Positions 38,656 to 48,140 are shown, numbered from the stretch's first letter. The stretch is 64,000 nucleotides of DNA from Coriobacteriaceae bacterium AM48-5 (GCA_027669525.1 JAQEDJ010000004.1:1-64000), one strand, 5' to 3'. Notes: generated by a model not told the origin, from the letters alone. Numbers and translations: made by a program.

Positions 38656-39374
38656 ATGCCAAAACACCACGCGCTGCAAACCCCACCTACGCCAACAAAA
38701 AAGTTGCACAATTTATTTCCCATGTCTGTACATAGTTTGTTGGACAAACGCAATTACCAGTACGCCTCGCTGGTCAATTCGGGCTTCAGGAGCATCCATA
38801 ACCTTCGCTAGCACCCCAATATCCTGCGCCAATGTGAACAACATCCCAAAACAACCCCCTTGAACACTAAATGAACGATATGTTGTCCACCACAAGCCAA
38901 ATCAGTTTCGCTACCAGCTTGTGCTAGGATACCTAACGTTACATGAGTTCAACTGTGCTCACGGCTCCAGCAAGCCACAAAGCGCAGGGTCGATCAGCAT
39001 CCGGCCGTAACGGCGGTGCCAGAAACACCACGAGCTCCAATAAAGAAGTCATGCGACGTTCTTATTTGTATTGATGTAATTCAAAGATGCATTTAATAGC
39101 TTGCGTGTCGAAGCGTAGTAGTTTTCAGCTGTTTGCGTGCGGTCCAGTTTTGTTCCCGCTTGACTGGTTCGCACGCAGCCAGCTGGAGTCGCGGTCTTTT
39201 TGCGATACACGGCCGCGACTCTAGTAACTGCACTCATACATACCGTTCACGGTGGGGCAGAGCCACGTGCTTGTCTAACTGGGCTCAGGGTTTGAATATG
39301 GAGCGCCTTCGCGCACAAGCGCCCTGGCGAAGCCATACCCAAACCCCGCGAGCCACACGTAAGACAGCAAGGGG
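38656..39374. other. 719-base gene-poor region before the polysaccharide locus
   Basis: No convincing gene. It is A+T-richer than its surroundings and must contain the promoter and leader of the LoaP operon. TGTGCTAGGAT near 38920-38930 resembles an extended -10. Two hairpins are visible: at 39186-39221, and a smaller bulged one at 39303-39323 (GCGCCTTCGCGCACAAGCGC). Confidence 0.6.
39186..39221 (+). promoter_or_regulatory. Leader hairpin upstream of loaP
   Basis: GAGTCGCGG / CCGCGACTC, a 9-bp stem with an 18-base loop containing TTTTT. A position in the 5' leader fits a terminator-like or LoaP-responsive structure; role inferred. Confidence 0.5.
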
Positions 39375-39932
39375 GTGGTGCTTGTGTGGTATGTAATCCA
39401 GGTCATTAACGGTCGCGAAGACGTAATGCGCGAGCGCATCGAGCACATGGTGCCGGCGAGCGCCATGCAGGAGCTCTTTTATCCCCAATTTCAAACCGAG
39501 ATTAAAGTGCACGGCGAATGGGTCAATACGACCAAGCCGCTCTTTCCCGGTTATCTTATCTGCGACACGGCAGATCCCCGCACCGTGCAACAGTATCTGC
39601 TGCGCATGGACGACTTTGCCCGGGTGCTTTCCCAGGACGGTCAGTTTGTGCCGCTGGCAAAAGAAGAGGTCCAGCTTATTGGCAGCTTTACGCATAGGGG
39701 AGACCGCGTAGTGCCCATGAGCGAGGCCCTAAAAGACGGTGACCAGGTTGTAGTGACGGCAGGTCCGCTGCTGGGCCACGAAGGCCTTATCAAAACCATT
39801 AACAGACGCAAGAGCACTGCTTATTTGGAGCTCGACCTGTGCGGCCTACGCGTGACTACGCGCGTTGGCCTTGCCGTGCTTTCAGCCGAGCAGCGCGTAA
39901 AGCGAAACCTTAAAAAGCGATCGCCTAGCTGA
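39375..39932 (+). CDS. loaP: LoaP, NusG-family processive antiterminator
   Basis: Specialised NusG paralogue that lets RNA polymerase read through terminators in long polysaccharide or antibiotic operons. NGN domain, residues about 1-110: VWYVIQVINGREDVMRERIE, KPLFPGYLICDTADP, FARVLSQDGQFVPLAKEEV; KOW domain from about 120: LKDGDQVVVTAGPLLGHEGL and IKTINRRKSTAYLEL. At 185 residues it is the size of LoaP rather than housekeeping NusG, and it is the first gene of a polysaccharide operon, the classical LoaP position. Start is GTG 39375 or 39378 after AAGGGG. Confidence 0.9.
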   Translation: MVLVWYVIQVINGREDVMRERIEHMVPASAMQELFYPQFQTEIKVHGEWVNTTKPLFPGYLICDTADPRTVQQYLLRMDDFARVLSQDGQFVPLAKEEVQLIGSFTHRGDRVVPMSEALKDGDQVVVTAGPLLGHEGLIKTINRRKSTAYLELDLCGLRVTTRVGLAVLSAEQRVKRNLKKRSPS

Positions 39933-40011
39933 AGGCGACTGCCGTACAGAACAGGGAGGATCCTCGGGGGCGGGGAGTAACGGGGATCAATAGGGAAGAG
40001 AAGAGCGAATC

Positions 40012-41892
40012 TTGAACACCGAATCTAAGAGCGCAAAGCAAAAAGGGAAGCTGAGCGCCTTTGAACCGTATGCGTTGATGGCGTATGACATTGCTGCAAC
40101 TTTTATTGCCGTGTTTGTTGCATCGTGGGGAACGCAGCATTGGGCGACACTCAGCGGAGCAGCCGGCACATGTCCGGCTATTCTTGTGCTTGCGCTTGTT
40201 AACGTTGTCGTCTTTTGGTTCTTCCATATGTATAGCAGTTTGTGGCGCTATGCGAGCATTTCTGAGGCTGGACGTATTGTTGCCGCCGTGACGGTGGGCT
40301 CAGTTATTGGCGACATTATCTTTAGCGTGTTATTTGGCAAGGGTATGACCCTTCGTGAGGACGTTATGTCATGGGCTATCGTCCTCATTATTTGCGGTGG
40401 CGGCCGCTTTGCTATTCGCGCCATTTATGGTAGCCAGCTCTGGCGCTTTAAAAGCAATTCCGATGCGCATCTCCCGCGTACGCTCATCGTAGGAGCAGGG
40501 GAGACCGGCTCTCTTTCCATCAAACGTATGCTCAACGGAGATCCCGATATGATCGGTGATCCGGTTGCCGTTGTTGACGATGATCCCAATAAGCAAAATC
40601 AGCGTATTCATGACGTTAAGGTCTGCGGTACTTGCGCCGATATCCCTACTATTGCGCACGATTGTGAGGCTGAACAGATTGTCGTGGCAATTCCGAGTGC
40701 CACGCATGAAGAGCGTCAGCGTATCTATGACCTGTGCATGAAGACGGGTCTTAGGGTCCTCACGCTCCCCAATGTCCGCGATATTCCGCAGGATGGTGTA
40801 GGCAGGGTTGCCCTTCGTGAGGTCGAGATCAGCGACTTGCTTTCTCGCGAGGAGAAGTCGCTTGACCTTAACCAGATGGGCTACGTTACCGGAAAGCGCA
40901 TTTTGGTCACGGGCGGCGGCGGATCTATTGGCTCAGAGCTTGTACGTCAGCTGCTTCCGGCAAAGCCGGCGCAAATCGTGTTGTTCGACATTTACGAGAA
41001 CACTACCTACGAGCTGTATCACGACATCATCAAGACCGCTCATGATCAAGGCACCGATATTCAAGTCTATATTGGCTCCATTACGCATCTCCCAGCGATT
41101 ACCAGGGTCTTTGAGAAGTACCATCCTCAAGTTGTTTTCCACGCTGCAGCCCACAAGCACGTTCCTCTTATGGAACACAACGCCCGCGAGGCAATCGAGA
41201 ATAACGTCTTTGGCACGCTCAATGTTGTACGCCTTGCCGATAAGTACCAGTGCAGCCACTATGTGCAGATTTCTACCGATAAGGCCGTTAATCCCACGAA
41301 CGTAATGGGTGCCACCAAGCGTATGGACGAGATGATCGTTCAGTATTATGCGGCAAACAGCAAGACCATTTTTACGGCTGTTCGCTTTGGCAATGTTCTG
41401 GGTAGTCATGGATCGGTCATCCCGCTGTTTAAGCGTCAGCTTCGCGAGGGTGGCCCTATCACCATTACGCACAAGGACATTACGCGTTACTTCATGACTA
41501 TCCCGGAGGCCAGCAAGCTTGTCATTACTGCCGGCGCTTTGGCGCATGGCGGCGAGATTTTTGTACTGGACATGGGTGAGCCGGTCAAGATTTACGACCT
41601 TGCCATCAACCTTATTACGCTGAGCGGTCTTAAGCCTGGCAAAGATATCCAGATCAAAGAAGTCGGCCTGCGTCCTGGCGAAAAGATGTACGAGGAGCTC
41701 CTTATGGATAACGAGCAGCTCCTGCCTACCGAGCATTCCGAGATTCGCATCTCCACAGCCGAGGCTGACAAGATGGAAGAGATCAAAGACAAGCTTGAGA
41801 AACTTCATGATTGCGTCGACAAGGATAACGATGCGGTTAAGTCTGTTCTCGCCGAGGTTGTACCTACGTATCATCCGCAGTTTAACGATTAG
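40012..41892 (+). CDS. Membrane-bound UDP-N-acetylglucosamine 4,6-dehydratase, PglF/WbpM/CapD family
   Basis: Four membrane helices fill residues about 20-130, then a CoA-binding-like Rossmann domain (RTLIVGAGETGSLSIKRML) and the C-terminal SDR dehydratase: RILVTGGGGSIGSELVRQLL (NAD), FHAAAHKHVPLMEHNAREAI, QISTDKAVNPTNVMGATKRM, where the usual YxxxK is MxxxK as in this long dehydratase class. 626 residues is the normal size. It makes a 4-keto-6-deoxy UDP-sugar that the next gene can aminate. TTG start at 40012, preceded by GGGAAGAGAAGAG. Confidence 0.93.
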   Translation: MNTESKSAKQKGKLSAFEPYALMAYDIAATFIAVFVASWGTQHWATLSGAAGTCPAILVLALVNVVVFWFFHMYSSLWRYASISEAGRIVAAVTVGSVIGDIIFSVLFGKGMTLREDVMSWAIVLIICGGGRFAIRAIYGSQLWRFKSNSDAHLPRTLIVGAGETGSLSIKRMLNGDPDMIGDPVAVVDDDPNKQNQRIHDVKVCGTCADIPTIAHDCEAEQIVVAIPSATHEERQRIYDLCMKTGLRVLTLPNVRDIPQDGVGRVALREVEISDLLSREEKSLDLNQMGYVTGKRILVTGGGGSIGSELVRQLLPAKPAQIVLFDIYENTTYELYHDIIKTAHDQGTDIQVYIGSITHLPAITRVFEKYHPQVVFHAAAHKHVPLMEHNAREAIENNVFGTLNVVRLADKYQCSHYVQISTDKAVNPTNVMGATKRMDEMIVQYYAANSKTIFTAVRFGNVLGSHGSVIPLFKRQLREGGPITITHKDITRYFMTIPEASKLVITAGALAHGGEIFVLDMGEPVKIYDLAINLITLSGLKPGKDIQIKEVGLRPGEKMYEELLMDNEQLLPTEHSEIRISTAEADKMEEIKDKLEKLHDCVDKDNDAVKSVLAEVVPTYHPQFND

Positions 41893-41907
41893 GGATAAGG
41901 AGCCAAG

Positions 41908-43161
41908 ATGGACATTAAACCCTTCGAGAATAAAGTTTGGCTTAGCTCGCCGACTATGCACGGCGATGAGCTCAAATTCATTACCGAGGCATATGAGACC
42001 AACTGGATGTCGACGGTAGGGGAGAATATCAACGAAGTCGAGCGCCAAATGGCCGAGAAGATTGGTTGCGGCTATGCCGTTGCCCTTTCTTGTGGTACTT
42101 CAGCGCTGCATCTTGCCATGAAGCTCGCTGGAATTAAACCCGGTGATGAGGTCCTTTGCAGCGATATGACGTTCGACGCGACGGTGAACCCAGTTGTTTA
42201 CGAGGGTGGCGTCCCTGTATTTATCGATACCGAGCGCGATACCTGGAACATGGATCCTATTGCCTTGGAGAAGGCCTTTGAACTGCATCCGACTTCAAAG
42301 GTCGTTGTGGCGGCGCATCTTTACGGAACGCCTGGCAAAGTCGAAGAGCTTCGTTCAATTTGTGATGCGCACGGGGCTGTCCTTGTTGAGGATGCCGCTG
42401 AGTCACTTGGCGCCACGTATAAGGGTCGTCAGACTGGTACGTTTGGTGACATCAGCGCCATTAGCTTTAACGGCAATAAGATCATTACCGGTTCCGCTGG
42501 TGGCATGCTTTTAACTGATAGCAAAGAGGCAGCCGATAAAACGCGCAAATGGTCGACCCAGTCTCGTGAAGCTGCCCCTTGGTACCAGCATGAGGAGCTT
42601 GGTTATAACTATCGCATGAGCAATGTAATTGCCGGTGTTGTGCGTGGCCAGATTCCATATCTGGAGGAGCATATTGCCCAAAAGAAGGCTATTTACACTC
42701 GTTACAAGGAGGGCTTCAAGGGCCTTCCGGTGAGTATGAATCCCTATGACCCCAACGTTTGCGAGCCGAACTTCTGGCTTTCTTGCATGCTGATTGAGCC
42801 CGATGCGATGTGCAAACAGGTTCGTGGCGAGAGTGAGGCGCTTTACGTAAGCGAACCTGGAAAGAGCTGCCCCACCGAGATTCTTGAGGCTATTGCTGCC
42901 ATTAACGCCGAGGGCCGACCCATCTGGAAACCCATGCATATGCAGCCTATTTATCGTATGAATGCTTTCGTAACGCGCGAGGGCAATGGCCGGGCTAAGA
43001 CCAACGCGTATATTTCCGGCGGTGCAACGGGCGCAGATGGCTTGCCTTTGGATGTGGGCGCTGACATCTTCCATCGTGGTCTCTGCCTGCCCTCCGACAA
43101 CAAGATGACTCCCGAGCAGCAGGACGTAATCATCGAAGTGATTAGGCGTTGTTTTGAGTAG
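41908..43161 (+). CDS. DegT/DnrJ/EryC1/StrS sugar aminotransferase (PglE-like)
   Basis: PLP enzyme transferring an amino group to a 4-keto sugar nucleotide. Segments: NWMSTVGENINEVERQMAEK, VALSCGTSALHLAMKLAGIK, GDEVLCSDMTFDATVNPV, VLVEDAAESLGATYKGR and the PLP-Lys in ISFNGNKIITGSAGG. The C-terminal IWKPMHMQPIYRM is typical. 417 residues, intact, AAGGAGCC upstream. A 48-residue unusual loop (RGESEALYVSEPGKSCPTEI) interrupts the small domain. Placed between the dehydratase and the phosphoglycosyl transferase, it suggests a 4-amino-4,6-dideoxy sugar at the reducing end. Confidence 0.93.
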   Translation: MDIKPFENKVWLSSPTMHGDELKFITEAYETNWMSTVGENINEVERQMAEKIGCGYAVALSCGTSALHLAMKLAGIKPGDEVLCSDMTFDATVNPVVYEGGVPVFIDTERDTWNMDPIALEKAFELHPTSKVVVAAHLYGTPGKVEELRSICDAHGAVLVEDAAESLGATYKGRQTGTFGDISAISFNGNKIITGSAGGMLLTDSKEAADKTRKWSTQSREAAPWYQHEELGYNYRMSNVIAGVVRGQIPYLEEHIAQKKAIYTRYKEGFKGLPVSMNPYDPNVCEPNFWLSCMLIEPDAMCKQVRGESEALYVSEPGKSCPTEILEAIAAINAEGRPIWKPMHMQPIYRMNAFVTREGNGRAKTNAYISGGATGADGLPLDVGADIFHRGLCLPSDNKMTPEQQDVIIEVIRRCFE

Positions 43162-43843
43162 GACGAATGTGACGGGTCATTCACCCTCGATTTATGAGCG
43201 ATTCGTCAAGAGAGCGCTTGATATATTGCTTTCGTTGGTTGCTCTTGTTGTCCTTAGTCCGATTCTTGTTGTAACCGCCGTGCTTGTGAGGGTGAAATTA
43301 GGTTCGCCGATTCTCTTCAAACAGATTAGGCCTGGCCGAAGGAATTCGGAGACCGGTGAAGAGGAACTATTTAAGCTATTTAAGTTTCGAACCATGACAG
43401 ACGGACGCGACGAAGAGGGCAACCTCCTTCCTGACTCTCAGCGTCTTACTCCGTTTGGGAAGGCTTTGCGTTCGACGAGTATTGATGAGCTCCCCGAGCT
43501 TATAAATATACTTAAAGGCGATATGTCCCTCGTCGGGCCTCGACCCCTTGCTACAGTTTACCTTCCTTATTACACCCCTGAAGAACATCACAGACATGAC
43601 GTGAGACCAGGTCTGACCGGTTTGGCTCAAGTGATGGGTCGCAACTCAATCTCATGGGAAGAAAAGTTTTCGTATGACCTTGAGTATGTCGACGAGCTTT
43701 CGTTGAAAACAGATTTGCTCATTATTATCCAAACCGTAATCGTCGTTTTAAGGCGCAGTGATATTGGTCAAGGCGAAAATCATCCGGGCTCTCTTCATGA
43801 AATTAGGAGTAATGCGGTAGGGGGAACCAAGTCGCGTGATTAA
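43154..43843 (+). CDS. Initiating phosphoglycosyl transferase, PglC-like
   Basis: Moves a sugar 1-phosphate from UDP to undecaprenyl phosphate. The reentrant membrane helix is RALDILLSLVALVVLSPILV; conserved segments are GSPILFKQIRPGRRN, LFKLFKFRTMTD, RSTSIDELPELINILKGDMS, LVGPRPL and RPGLTGLAQVMGRN. With 229 residues and one membrane segment it is the small monotopic type, not the multi-helix WbaP type. TTG start overlapping the aminotransferase stop by 8 bases. Confidence 0.94.
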   Translation: MSRTNVTGHSPSIYERFVKRALDILLSLVALVVLSPILVVTAVLVRVKLGSPILFKQIRPGRRNSETGEEELFKLFKFRTMTDGRDEEGNLLPDSQRLTPFGKALRSTSIDELPELINILKGDMSLVGPRPLATVYLPYYTPEEHHRHDVRPGLTGLAQVMGRNSISWEEKFSYDLEYVDELSLKTDLLIIIQTVIVVLRRSDIGQGENHPGSLHEIRSNAVGGTKSRD

Positions 43844-44894
43844 AGAAATCGGGAGCGAGTTCTGGGAGACTCCGCTCGTAGACGATGACAATGGATTATT
43901 TCCGGCTGACATACATTGGCTAGTTTCGGGCCGCGCCGCCATTGCGCATGTCCTCGATGATCTGTTAAAAAAGAATCCTTCTGCTTCGTCGGCAGCTCTT
44001 CCTTCCTGGTGTTGCGGGTCCATGATTGAGCCCTTCTTCCAGCGTGGCTTTAAGTTGACCTTTTATCCCGTTAGCTTTATGCGAGAAGGTGATCTTAAGC
44101 GCGATTTCTCTCTTGCTATGGGATGTGACGTACTGCTGGTTATGTCCTATTTTGGCTTTGAGGAGTCCGAGTACCCCGGCGACTATTCGGGTGTCGTGAT
44201 CAACGACATCACTCATTCTGTTCTTAATCGAGATGTTTGGCTCGGCGATTATGTAGTAGGTAGTCTAAGAAAGTGGATGGGGATTGCGACCGGCGGTTAC
44301 GCTTGGAGCCGAGATGGTTTTGTTGCTGAAGCTCCTACGGGCAGGCTTGGTGAGTTTGAGAAGCTTCGCCGTTGTGCATTCATCGAAAAACAGAAGTATA
44401 TGGAGCAGGATGGAGAAAAAAAGTATCTTGCGATTTTTTCTCAAGCAAACTCAATGCTAGAGCCCTGCGGGGTCTATGCGGGAGATCCAAAGGATAGTCA
44501 AACTGCTAGACACTTTAATTCATGTTACTTGGCTGCTAGACGTAGGGAGAATTACAACTGTTTGCGTCAATTCCTCGGCGATTATCTATTATTCGATCAA
44601 TTGCCGAACACGTTTGTTCCCCTGTTCGTCCCCCTACTGTTGCCCGATGACGTTGACAAAAACACAGTCAGGTCAAATTTGGCCTTCAAACGGATCTACT
44701 GCCCTTCGCACTGGCCGAGGGATCATCGGATTCCGATGCTTGATTCGAATAGTGAGGTCTTATACGAGAGGGAAGTAAGCGTACCTTGCGACCAAAGGTA
44801 CGGTATCGAAGAGATGACATGGCTTGGTGAGGCTCTTCTCAAGACAATTCAAGAGAACCGAGGAAGCGGAATAGTTAGATTGAGTCAGGAATAA
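43836..44894 (+). CDS. PLP-dependent aminotransferase-fold protein of unknown substrate
   Basis: 352 residues with the outline of a DegT-like fold-type I enzyme: VSGRAAIAHVLDDLL (small-molecule anchor), LLVMSYFGFEESEYP, VINDITHSVLNR (Asp that would hold the pyridine N) and VVGSLRKWMGIATGGYAW, in which the Lys of LRKWMG is the expected Schiff-base residue. It lacks the close similarity of the upstream aminotransferase. Start GTG 43836 overlaps the previous stop by 8 bases. It may modify a sugar or load a substituent; context gives no more. Confidence 0.7.
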   Translation: MIKEIGSEFWETPLVDDDNGLFPADIHWLVSGRAAIAHVLDDLLKKNPSASSAALPSWCCGSMIEPFFQRGFKLTFYPVSFMREGDLKRDFSLAMGCDVLLVMSYFGFEESEYPGDYSGVVINDITHSVLNRDVWLGDYVVGSLRKWMGIATGGYAWSRDGFVAEAPTGRLGEFEKLRRCAFIEKQKYMEQDGEKKYLAIFSQANSMLEPCGVYAGDPKDSQTARHFNSCYLAARRRENYNCLRQFLGDYLLFDQLPNTFVPLFVPLLLPDDVDKNTVRSNLAFKRIYCPSHWPRDHRIPMLDSNSEVLYEREVSVPCDQRYGIEEMTWLGEALLKTIQENRGSGIVRLSQE

Positions 44895-44899
44895 AGCCG

Positions 44900-46090
44900 A
44901 TGGATATCGTTATTATTTCGAATTTCTGCAGCAACCTTAGTGGAAACGGTAACAATCGATTTCTTTATCTTTCCAAATTGCTATCCAAACGCCATTCTGT
45001 TGAACTTATTACGAGTAGTTTTTCACACAGTGAAAAAAAGCAGAGATATGCTGCGGAAATTGTTGACCTGCCTTTTAAGGTCACTCTTGTTGATGAGCCT
45101 GGCTATTCCAAGAACATTTCACCACAGAGGTTCTTTAGCCATCAAACATGGGGTGCAAACGTCCTTGAGTATCTACGGAGTCGTAAGAAGCCTGACCTTA
45201 TCTACTGCGCCATACCCTCGCTGACTGCTCCTGCTAAGGTCGGCGAGTACTGTAAAGAGATTGGCTGTCGTTTCGTTTTGGACGTTCAAGACCTATGGCC
45301 CGAGGCATTTGCTATGGCGTTTAACGTTCCAATTATTAGCAGCCTAGCATTTATTCCATTTAAAAATCTTGCTGACAAGGCTTACTTTTCCGCTGATGCC
45401 ATTATTGCTGTGTCTGAAACTTATATGCGAAGAGCTTCTTTAGCCAATTCCAAGGCTGCAATTAAGAAAATAGTGTATCTAGGGACCGATCTTTCTGAGT
45501 TCGATTCGTATGTTTCGACCGGAGGTAATGCCTGTAATCACGGTGCCATCACGCTTGCCTATTGTGGAACTTTGGGTAATAGCTATGACTTGGATCTCGC
45601 AATAGATGCTGTACGCATTGCTCAAGATCGTACCGAGCGTAGGATTCGTTTTCTTGTCATGGGTAGTGGCCCTTACGAGGCGCAGTTCAAGGAACATGCA
45701 AGCGAGACTGGGATTGACTGCAGGTTTACGGGCAGGCTCCCATATGGTGATATGTGTAGGCTCCTGAGTGCTTCTGATATAGCCATCAATCCCATTAAGA
45801 AGGGTTCTGCTGGCAGCATTATTAATAAACATGCCGACTATGCCGCAGCTGGCGTTCCGGTTATCAATACCCAAGAAAGCCCCGAATATCGCAATCTTGT
45901 TGAATGCTACTCCATGGGTGTGAACTGCTCCTGTGGATCCGTGGAGGAAACAGCCAAAGCCTTAAGTCTCCTTGTCAATAATGACGATCTTAGGACCAAG
46001 ATGGGTGTTAATTCTAGAAAATGTGCCGAGGAGTTATTTGATAGGAGCAGAACTTATCGAGAGCTTGCCGAATTGCTGGAAACCATATAG
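44900..46090 (+). CDS. Family 4 glycosyltransferase
   Basis: GT-B enzyme of 396 residues. N-domain: DIVIISNFCSNLSGNGNNRF, LIYCAIPSLTAPAKVGEY, FVLDVQDLWPEAFAMAF, a motif common in WbuB/Cap-like retaining transferases. C-domain: ITLAYCGTLGNSYDLDLAI, RFTGRLPYGDMCRLLSASDI and KHADYAAAGVPVINT with the E/G-rich nucleotide site partly altered (SAGSIINKHADYAAAG). Intact and 5 bases after the previous gene. Donor and acceptor unknown. Confidence 0.9.
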   Translation: MDIVIISNFCSNLSGNGNNRFLYLSKLLSKRHSVELITSSFSHSEKKQRYAAEIVDLPFKVTLVDEPGYSKNISPQRFFSHQTWGANVLEYLRSRKKPDLIYCAIPSLTAPAKVGEYCKEIGCRFVLDVQDLWPEAFAMAFNVPIISSLAFIPFKNLADKAYFSADAIIAVSETYMRRASLANSKAAIKKIVYLGTDLSEFDSYVSTGGNACNHGAITLAYCGTLGNSYDLDLAIDAVRIAQDRTERRIRFLVMGSGPYEAQFKEHASETGIDCRFTGRLPYGDMCRLLSASDIAINPIKKGSAGSIINKHADYAAAGVPVINTQESPEYRNLVECYSMGVNCSCGSVEETAKALSLLVNNDDLRTKMGVNSRKCAEELFDRSRTYRELAELLETI

Positions 46091-46098
46091 GAATACGC

Positions 46099-47187
46099 AT
46101 GAATATCGTTTTTATTTCAAAGCTCAGCGGTCGCCTGTCTACAGGCCCAAGCAATAGCGTTCCAAAGCAGGTTAACGCACAGGCTGCTGTTGACAACGTT
46201 TTTTGGTATAACCTGAATTATGTTTGCAGAGATGAATGGAAGACGGGCGCTGTTCCTTGCCACACCCTTGACGAATACCCTGACGGCTCCATCTCAGCGC
46301 TTCCAGAACCCTTCAACAACCCAGATCTTGTTGTCTATGAAGGCTTCTATGAGTTTCCATTCGATAAGACAGTCTTTGAGCTTAAGCGAAAAAAAATACC
46401 ATACATCATCATTCCGCGCGGAAGTATGACCGAGAGAGCTCAATCTCAAAAGAGGCTCAAAAAGATATTCGGCAACCTCGTGTTTTTTAACAGCTTCTAT
46501 CGAGGATCTGCTGCGGTTCATTTTCTCACTAATAGGGAGCGAGACGATTCTAAGGGCTTCAATTCTTCCACCTGCGTTATTTTGCCCAATGGAATCACTG
46601 CAAGGACTCGCTCGCGTGTAGCAGTGGAGCATGAGGGGATACGTGGAGTTTCAATCGGTAGACTTGATATTGATCATAAGGGTCTCGATCTTCTATTAAA
46701 TGCAGTCGAAATCGCACAGGATATCATGCGAGAGGCTTCTTTCTGTATCAATCTGTATGGTTCCAGCGAGAATGGATCTGCAGATCAGCTCGAAAAAGAT
46801 GCAATCGAAAAGGGCATCACTGACCTCGTGACAATTAACCCTCCGGTGTTTGGCCCGGATAAGGACAAGTTGCTAGAGAATTCGGACCTGTTCGTCATTA
46901 CTTCGAGATATGAGGGACACCCCATGAGCATGCTTGAAGCCCTCTCATATGGTTTGCCTTGTCTTGCCACTGACGGAAGCAACATGAGAGGTGAGGTTGA
47001 CTGTGCCAAGGCGGGATGGACTTCTGACAATTCTGCCGAGGGTATCGCCGCTTCTATTTCAGAGATTTGCGAAAACAAATCAGAGCTAATTGAGCGGGGG
47101 CGTAATGGCTTGGAGCTCTCACGAATGTACGAGTGGAAGCAGATAGCCCATAGAACGCATGATGAGTATGAGCGCTGTTTGAATTAG
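46099..47187 (+). CDS. Family 4 glycosyltransferase
   Basis: 362-residue GT-B protein. N-domain NIVFISKLSGRLSTGPSNSV and IPYIIIPRGSMTERAQSQKR; C-domain GVSIGRLDIDHKGLDLLLNA and FVITSRYEGHPMSMLEALSYGLPCLAT, with the classic E-x7-E arrangement (EGHPMSMLE). One of two tandem, distinct transferases. Separated from the preceding stop by 8 bases. Base composition is distinctly A+T-richer than the housekeeping genes. Confidence 0.92.
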   Translation: MNIVFISKLSGRLSTGPSNSVPKQVNAQAAVDNVFWYNLNYVCRDEWKTGAVPCHTLDEYPDGSISALPEPFNNPDLVVYEGFYEFPFDKTVFELKRKKIPYIIIPRGSMTERAQSQKRLKKIFGNLVFFNSFYRGSAAVHFLTNRERDDSKGFNSSTCVILPNGITARTRSRVAVEHEGIRGVSIGRLDIDHKGLDLLLNAVEIAQDIMREASFCINLYGSSENGSADQLEKDAIEKGITDLVTINPPVFGPDKDKLLENSDLFVITSRYEGHPMSMLEALSYGLPCLATDGSNMRGEVDCAKAGWTSDNSAEGIAASISEICENKSELIERGRNGLELSRMYEWKQIAHRTHDEYERCLN

Positions 47188-47201
47188 TTTGGAGTATCGC
47201 A

Positions 47202-48140
47202 TTGAAGAATACCGCAAAGTCTAAAATCGCAAAGGCCTTTAAGAGTCCGTCCGAGGCATGGGCCGGTCTCGTTCTGAGGCTATGCCAAAAGCCCTTCATT
47301 TCTGATGAGACCGCCATTAAGGCTGAGTTTCGAGCCTATATGGGCCATACCTTGGATTTGAACAACCCCAAATCTTTTAATGAAAAACTTCAATGGCTAA
47401 AGCTGCACGATAGAAATCCGCTCTATACAACACTTGTTGACAAATTGGCGGTTAAGGAATGGGTTTCAAGCAAAATTGGGGCCCAGTATGTTGTTCCTAC
47501 CTTGGCGATCTGGAAAGACGTTGACGAGATTGACTTGAACGTGCTTCCCGAGCAATTTGTCATGAAAGCTAATCACTATAGCGGCTATGTTGCAATCTGC
47601 AGGGATAAAGAAACGTTCGATTTCTCCTATGCGAAAAAGCGCCTTGCCGCGATGATGAAGAAGAATCTTTTTTACTACGCCCGTGAATGGCCATACAAGG
47701 ATGTAAAACCCCTTGTGTTCGCTGAGGAGTACCTTGAGCCGGATGAAACCGGATCAACTGCAGACTATAAGGTATTTTGCTTTTCTGGGGAGCCCAAGAT
47801 GATTCAGTTACACAAAGGGCGATACTCTAACCACACACAGGATACTTTTGATCCTCAATGGAATCATTTGGATATTCGTCAGCCAGGGTATCCGCTTACA
47901 GACGTAACCCCGGCCGCTCCCAAACAACTTGAAGAAATGCTACGTCTTTCTAGGATTCTTTCTGCCGGTATTCCCCATGTTAGAGTTGATTGGTACATCA
48001 ACCGCGATCAATTAAAACTCGGCGAAATGACTTTCTTCGACGCAAGTGGACTGTGCCCCTTTGAAAAATATGAAGATGATCTCATGATTGGGTCGTGGAT
48101 TGATTTGAACAGGGCGTATTCCGCGAACGGACGTCCGTAA
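47202..48140 (+). CDS. TupA-like ATP-grasp protein
   Basis: 312 residues of the ATP-grasp TupA family seen in polysaccharide loci and named for teichuronopeptide synthesis. Features: DLNNPKSFNEKLQWLKLHD, an invariant opening; YTTLVDKLAVKEWV; EQFVMKANHYSGY (ATP-binding Lys); VFAEEYLEPDETGSTADYKV and HVRVDWYINRDQLKLGEMTF with the metal-binding acid. Predicted to form an amide or similar bond with a carboxylate of the polymer or its precursor. TTG 47202, GGAGT upstream; overlaps the following gene by one base. Confidence 0.88.
   Translation: MKNTAKSKIAKAFKSPSEAWAGLVLRLCQKPFISDETAIKAEFRAYMGHTLDLNNPKSFNEKLQWLKLHDRNPLYTTLVDKLAVKEWVSSKIGAQYVVPTLAIWKDVDEIDLNVLPEQFVMKANHYSGYVAICRDKETFDFSYAKKRLAAMMKKNLFYYAREWPYKDVKPLVFAEEYLEPDETGSTADYKVFCFSGEPKMIQLHKGRYSNHTQDTFDPQWNHLDIRQPGYPLTDVTPAAPKQLEEMLRLSRILSAGIPHVRVDWYINRDQLKLGEMTFFDASGLCPFEKYEDDLMIGSWIDLNRAYSANGRP

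Noticed and set aside
38713..38895. A 60-codon reading on the - strand before the polysaccharide locus
   Set aside because: No ribosome binding site, no motif, low-confidence length; more likely leader sequence or a remnant.
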